From RUG11237 sp045126515 (lineage in GTDB: Bacteria; Bacillota; Clostridia; Lachnospirales; Lachnospiraceae): a stretch of DNA of 7,648 bases. Of this stretch, positions 5,639 through 7,648 are shown in pieces. The stretch is taken from assembly GCA_045126515.1 (NCBI GenBank), contig JBGVOM010000052.1, positions 1 to 7,648 of the forward strand, read 5' to 3'. The position numbers and the translations under genes were made by a program. The notes beneath the pieces are model-generated. The model was not told the DNA's origin and searched no databases. It saw only the letters and a list, made by a program, of their open reading frames with translations. Positions within the stretch are counted from its first letter, which is position 1, and each line of letters opens with the position of its first letter.

Positions 5639-5649
5639 TGTGGTATAAT
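5621..5649 (+). promoter_or_regulatory. SigmaA-type promoter for the HTH-hsdM unit
   Basis: A -35 TTGAGT (5621-5626), a 17-nt spacer and a perfect -10 TATAAT (5644-5649) with an extended-10 TG at 5641-5642 make a strong promoter match. Transcription would start near 5656, leaving a leader of about 43 nt before the HTH gene. Confidence 0.75.
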
Positions 5650-5698
5650 GGTACCAGTGTTAATTGGCATAGTATTGTTGATGAGAAAGGGAAAAATT

Positions 5699-5923
5699 AT
5701 GGCAATTAGTTATAATGGATTATGGAAACTACTGATTGATAACAACATGAATAAAGGCGATTTATGTAAGAAAACCGGTCTTAGTTCCAGTACGATGGCA
5801 AAGATGACAAACGGTGAATCTGTGAAATTGTCAGTTTTGGAGAGAATCTGCAAGGAATTGAACTGTAATTTTGCAGATATTGTTGATTATGTTGATGACA
5901 GCAAAGTAAGTAAGGAAAAATAA
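5699..5923 (+). CDS. Cro/C1-type (XRE) helix-turn-helix regulator upstream of hsdM
   Basis: This 74-aa protein is essentially one Cro/C1-type DNA-binding domain. Helices can be traced as LWKLLIDNNM, GDLCKKTGLS (helix 2 of the HTH), SSTMAKMTNGE (recognition helix) and LSVLERICKELN, followed by a short tail with CNFADIVDYV, typical of this family. The ATG at 5699 has AAAGGG (5686-5691) 7 nt upstream. In-frame ATG 5681 would add six residues, and a TTG at 5621 falls inside the promoter, so both are rejected. The gene sits 20 nt before hsdM under one promoter that overlaps a dyad. It is therefore likely to act as a control protein that represses its own promoter and paces methyltransferase expression. 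The family assignment is firm and the regulatory role is inferred. Confidence 0.85.
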   Translation: MAISYNGLWKLLIDNNMNKGDLCKKTGLSSSTMAKMTNGESVKLSVLERICKELNCNFADIVDYVDDSKVSKEK

Positions 5924-5943
5924 CCTACCAGGAGGAAGATTAA

Positions 5944-7509
5944 ATGGCAATTGATAATAAAAAGGAACAAGAGCGAGAAGAACTGCATCGAGCTATATGG
6001 GCGATTGCGGACGAACTTCGTGGGGCAGTAGATGGATGGGATTTCAAGAACTATGTTCTTGGAACGATGTTTTATAGATATGTTTCTGAAAACCTTACAG
6101 CATATATCAACGAAGGAGAGGCAGAAGCCGGAAATAAAGATTTTGATTATGCAAAAATGAATGATGCCGATGTGGAGGAGGCTAGAGAAGGTCTGGTTGA
6201 AGAAAAAGGATTCTTTATCCTTCCGTCAGAATTATTTTGTAATGTCAGGGTGAAGGCTGCCAATGATGAGAATCTTAATGAAACATTGGAGAGAGTATTT
6301 AACCATATTGAGGAATCAGCGAAAGGAAGCGAATCTGAAGGAAGCTTTGCCGGATTGTTTGATGATTTTGATGTGAACAGTAATAAACTTGGTTCTACTG
6401 TTGCAAAGCGAAATGAGAGACTTGTTAAGCTGCTTGATGGTGTAGCCAATATGAATCTTGGTTCTGTTAAGGACCATGATATAGATGCGTTTGGAGATGC
6501 ATACGAATATCTTATGACAATGTATGCTTCTAATGCGGGTAAGTCCGGTGGAGAATTTTTTACACCAGCCGATGTTTCGGAACTTTTGACACGACTTGGA
6601 ACAGTTGGAAAGAAAACAATTAATAAGGTGTATGACCCTGCCTGTGGTTCTGGTTCTCTTCTTCTTAAAGCAGAAAAGGTTCTCGGAAAGCAAGCAGTAT
6701 TAAATGGCTTTTTCGGACAGGAAATCAATATTACTACATACAACCTTTGCAGAATCAATATGTTCCTGCACGATATAGGATTTGATAAGTTTGATATTGA
6801 ATGCGAAGACACACTTATTAATCCGCAGCATTGGGATGATGAACCATTTGAACTTATTGTGTCTAATCCGCCTTATTCGATAAAGTGGGAAGGTGACGAC
6901 AATCCGCTGTTAATTAATGACCCTAGATTCGCTCCTGCCGGTGTTTTAGCACCAAAGAGTAAAGCGGATTTAGCATTCATTATGCACAGCCTTTCATGGC
7001 TTGCACCGAATGGAACAGCGGCTATTGTTTGTTTTCCGGGTATCATGTATCGTGGCGGAGCTGAGCAGAAGATTAGAAAGTATCTTGTAGAGAATAACTA
7101 TGTAGATTGTATTATCCAGTTACCTGCAAATCTTTTCTTCGGTACATCCATTGCTACCTGTATCATGGTGATGAAGAAAGGTAAATCAGATAATAAAGTA
7201 TTGTTCATTGATGCAACAAATGAATGTATCAAGGTAACAAATAACAATAAACTGACGGAAGATAATATACAGAGAATCGTTGACATTTTTACAAGCCGTG
7301 AGGATGTGGAACACTTCTCAAAATTAGTATCGTTTAATGAAATATCTGAGAATGGCTACAACCTGTCTGTTTCTTCTTATGTGGAAGCCGAAGATACAAG
7401 AGAAAAGATTGATATTGTGAAGTTGAATGCAGAGATTAAAGAAATTGTTGCGAGAGAACAGGTGCTTCGTGATGAGATAGATAAGATTATCGCAGAAATC
7501 GAGGTGTAA
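5944..7509 (+). CDS. hsdM: Type I restriction-modification methyltransferase subunit HsdM
   Basis: This 521-aa protein is the modification subunit of a Type I restriction-modification system. With HsdS it transfers a methyl group from S-adenosylmethionine to N6 of adenine in the recognition site. Residues about 10-150 are the helical HsdM N-terminal domain (ELHRAIWAIADELRGAVDGW, NYVLGTMFYRYVSE). The N6-adenine methylase domain follows, with GGEFFTP at 202-208, AdoMet-binding motif I DPACGSGS at 231-238 and catalytic motif IV NPPY at 308-311. The C-terminus (about 487-521) is a Glu/Lys-rich coiled coil like that which contacts HsdS. The length is normal and all key motifs are intact, so the enzyme should be active. 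AGGAGG (5930-5935) sits 8 nt before the ATG. hsdS and hsdR are expected downstream but are not in the window. Confidence 0.95.
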   Translation: MAIDNKKEQEREELHRAIWAIADELRGAVDGWDFKNYVLGTMFYRYVSENLTAYINEGEAEAGNKDFDYAKMNDADVEEAREGLVEEKGFFILPSELFCNVRVKAANDENLNETLERVFNHIEESAKGSESEGSFAGLFDDFDVNSNKLGSTVAKRNERLVKLLDGVANMNLGSVKDHDIDAFGDAYEYLMTMYASNAGKSGGEFFTPADVSELLTRLGTVGKKTINKVYDPACGSGSLLLKAEKVLGKQAVLNGFFGQEINITTYNLCRINMFLHDIGFDKFDIECEDTLINPQHWDDEPFELIVSNPPYSIKWEGDDNPLLINDPRFAPAGVLAPKSKADLAFIMHSLSWLAPNGTAAIVCFPGIMYRGGAEQKIRKYLVENNYVDCIIQLPANLFFGTSIATCIMVMKKGKSDNKVLFIDATNECIKVTNNNKLTEDNIQRIVDIFTSREDVEHFSKLVSFNEISENGYNLSVSSYVEAEDTREKIDIVKLNAEIKEIVAREQVLRDEIDKIIAEIEV

Positions 7510-7561
7510 AGTTTGAAACAAATAAGTAGAGGACAACCAAGAAATAAAGGGCATAGCAAAC

Positions 7562-7583
7562 AAACCATCTAAACAGGTGGTTT
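7562..7583 (+). promoter_or_regulatory. Hairpin after hsdM that may hide an SD
   Basis: AAACCATCT (7562-7570) pairs with AGGTGGTTT (7575-7583) in a 9-bp stem with one G-U pair and a 4-nt loop. The T run is mostly within the stem, so it is a poor terminator. The right arm contains AGGTGG, the only SD-like sequence before the possible TTG start at 7590, so pairing could limit translation of the next gene. Confidence 0.4.
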
Positions 7584-7589
7584 TGAAAA

Positions 7590-7648
7590 TTGAATATAGA
7601 CACAACACCTAATCAGGTAATAGGAACAGCATCATCCTTGATAGTGTA
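7590..7648 (+). CDS. Start of a possible gene running off the window
   Basis: From TTG 7590 the frame stays open to the end of the window and reads MNIDTTPNQVIGTASSLIV if TTG is the start. AGGTGG (7575-7580) is 9 nt upstream, within a hairpin. There is no ATG nearby. The sequence is too short for recognition and does not look like the usual start of HsdS. With so few codons, an open frame is weak evidence, and the true start could differ. It may be an accessory gene set into the Type I locus. Confidence 0.4.
   Translation, partial: MNIDTTPNQVIGTASSLIV

Noticed and set aside
6147..6812. Long minus-strand reading frame (221 codons) inside hsdM
   Set aside because: It is fully antisense to a well-supported HsdM with intact catalytic motifs. 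Its Ser/Leu-rich composition is what the complement of this coding frame gives.
1..7648. CRISPR array, tRNA, rRNA, transposase, integrase or att site
   Set aside because: Reading by eye found no regularly spaced repeats, no tRNA-like cloverleaf, no recombinase gene and no pair of long terminal repeats.

Overview
The window looks like part of an integrative and conjugative element (ICE) from a gut-type Clostridia, probably Lachnospiraceae-like. The reasons are Shine-Dalgarno (SD) sites of the AGGAGG type, moderate-to-low GC, and a run of small genes typical of the tail of Tn1549/CTn-like conjugation modules: a sortase, a SpoVG-domain protein and a coiled-coil DUF6674-like protein. No integrase, relaxase or att site lies inside the window, so the ICE assignment rests on gene content recognised by eye.

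Region 1 (1-3114) is the end of a conjugation-module operon, all on the + strand. It holds the C-terminus of a large protein that starts outside the window, a membrane-anchored class D/B-type sortase, a small acidic protein, a protein with two tandem SpoVG domains, and a long helical DUF6674-like protein. The genes overlap or nearly touch. Short coding-like scraps follow (3108-3243), then an intrinsic terminator (3266-3302).

Region 2 (3303-5588) is a separate, more AT-rich transcription unit. An extended -10 promoter (3326-3334) precedes a leader of about 130 nt. In that leader a terminator-like hairpin and a longer upstream hairpin compete for the same bases (3421-3430), which is the architecture of a transcription attenuator. 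Three tightly packed genes follow (3471-5380), each encoding a protein with paired CxxC motifs. The third combines a zinc ribbon, hydrophobic membrane segments and an isolated SecD P1-head-like domain. A strong intrinsic terminator (5547-5588) closes the unit.

Region 3 (5589-7648) is the start of a Type I restriction-modification locus. A near-consensus promoter (5621-5649) is overlapped by a dyad centred on its -35 box. It drives a 74-aa Cro/C1-type HTH protein and a complete HsdM methyltransferase (5944-7509). HsdS and HsdR are not in the window. After hsdM comes an 80-nt gap with a hairpin, then a reading frame that starts at a possible TTG and runs off the end.

Together the window appears to be a conjugation-module end followed by two cargo units: a metal-binding/membrane cluster of unknown role under a probable attenuator, and a self-regulated Type I methyltransferase module. 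The best candidates for something undescribed are the three-gene CxxC cluster and its leader.
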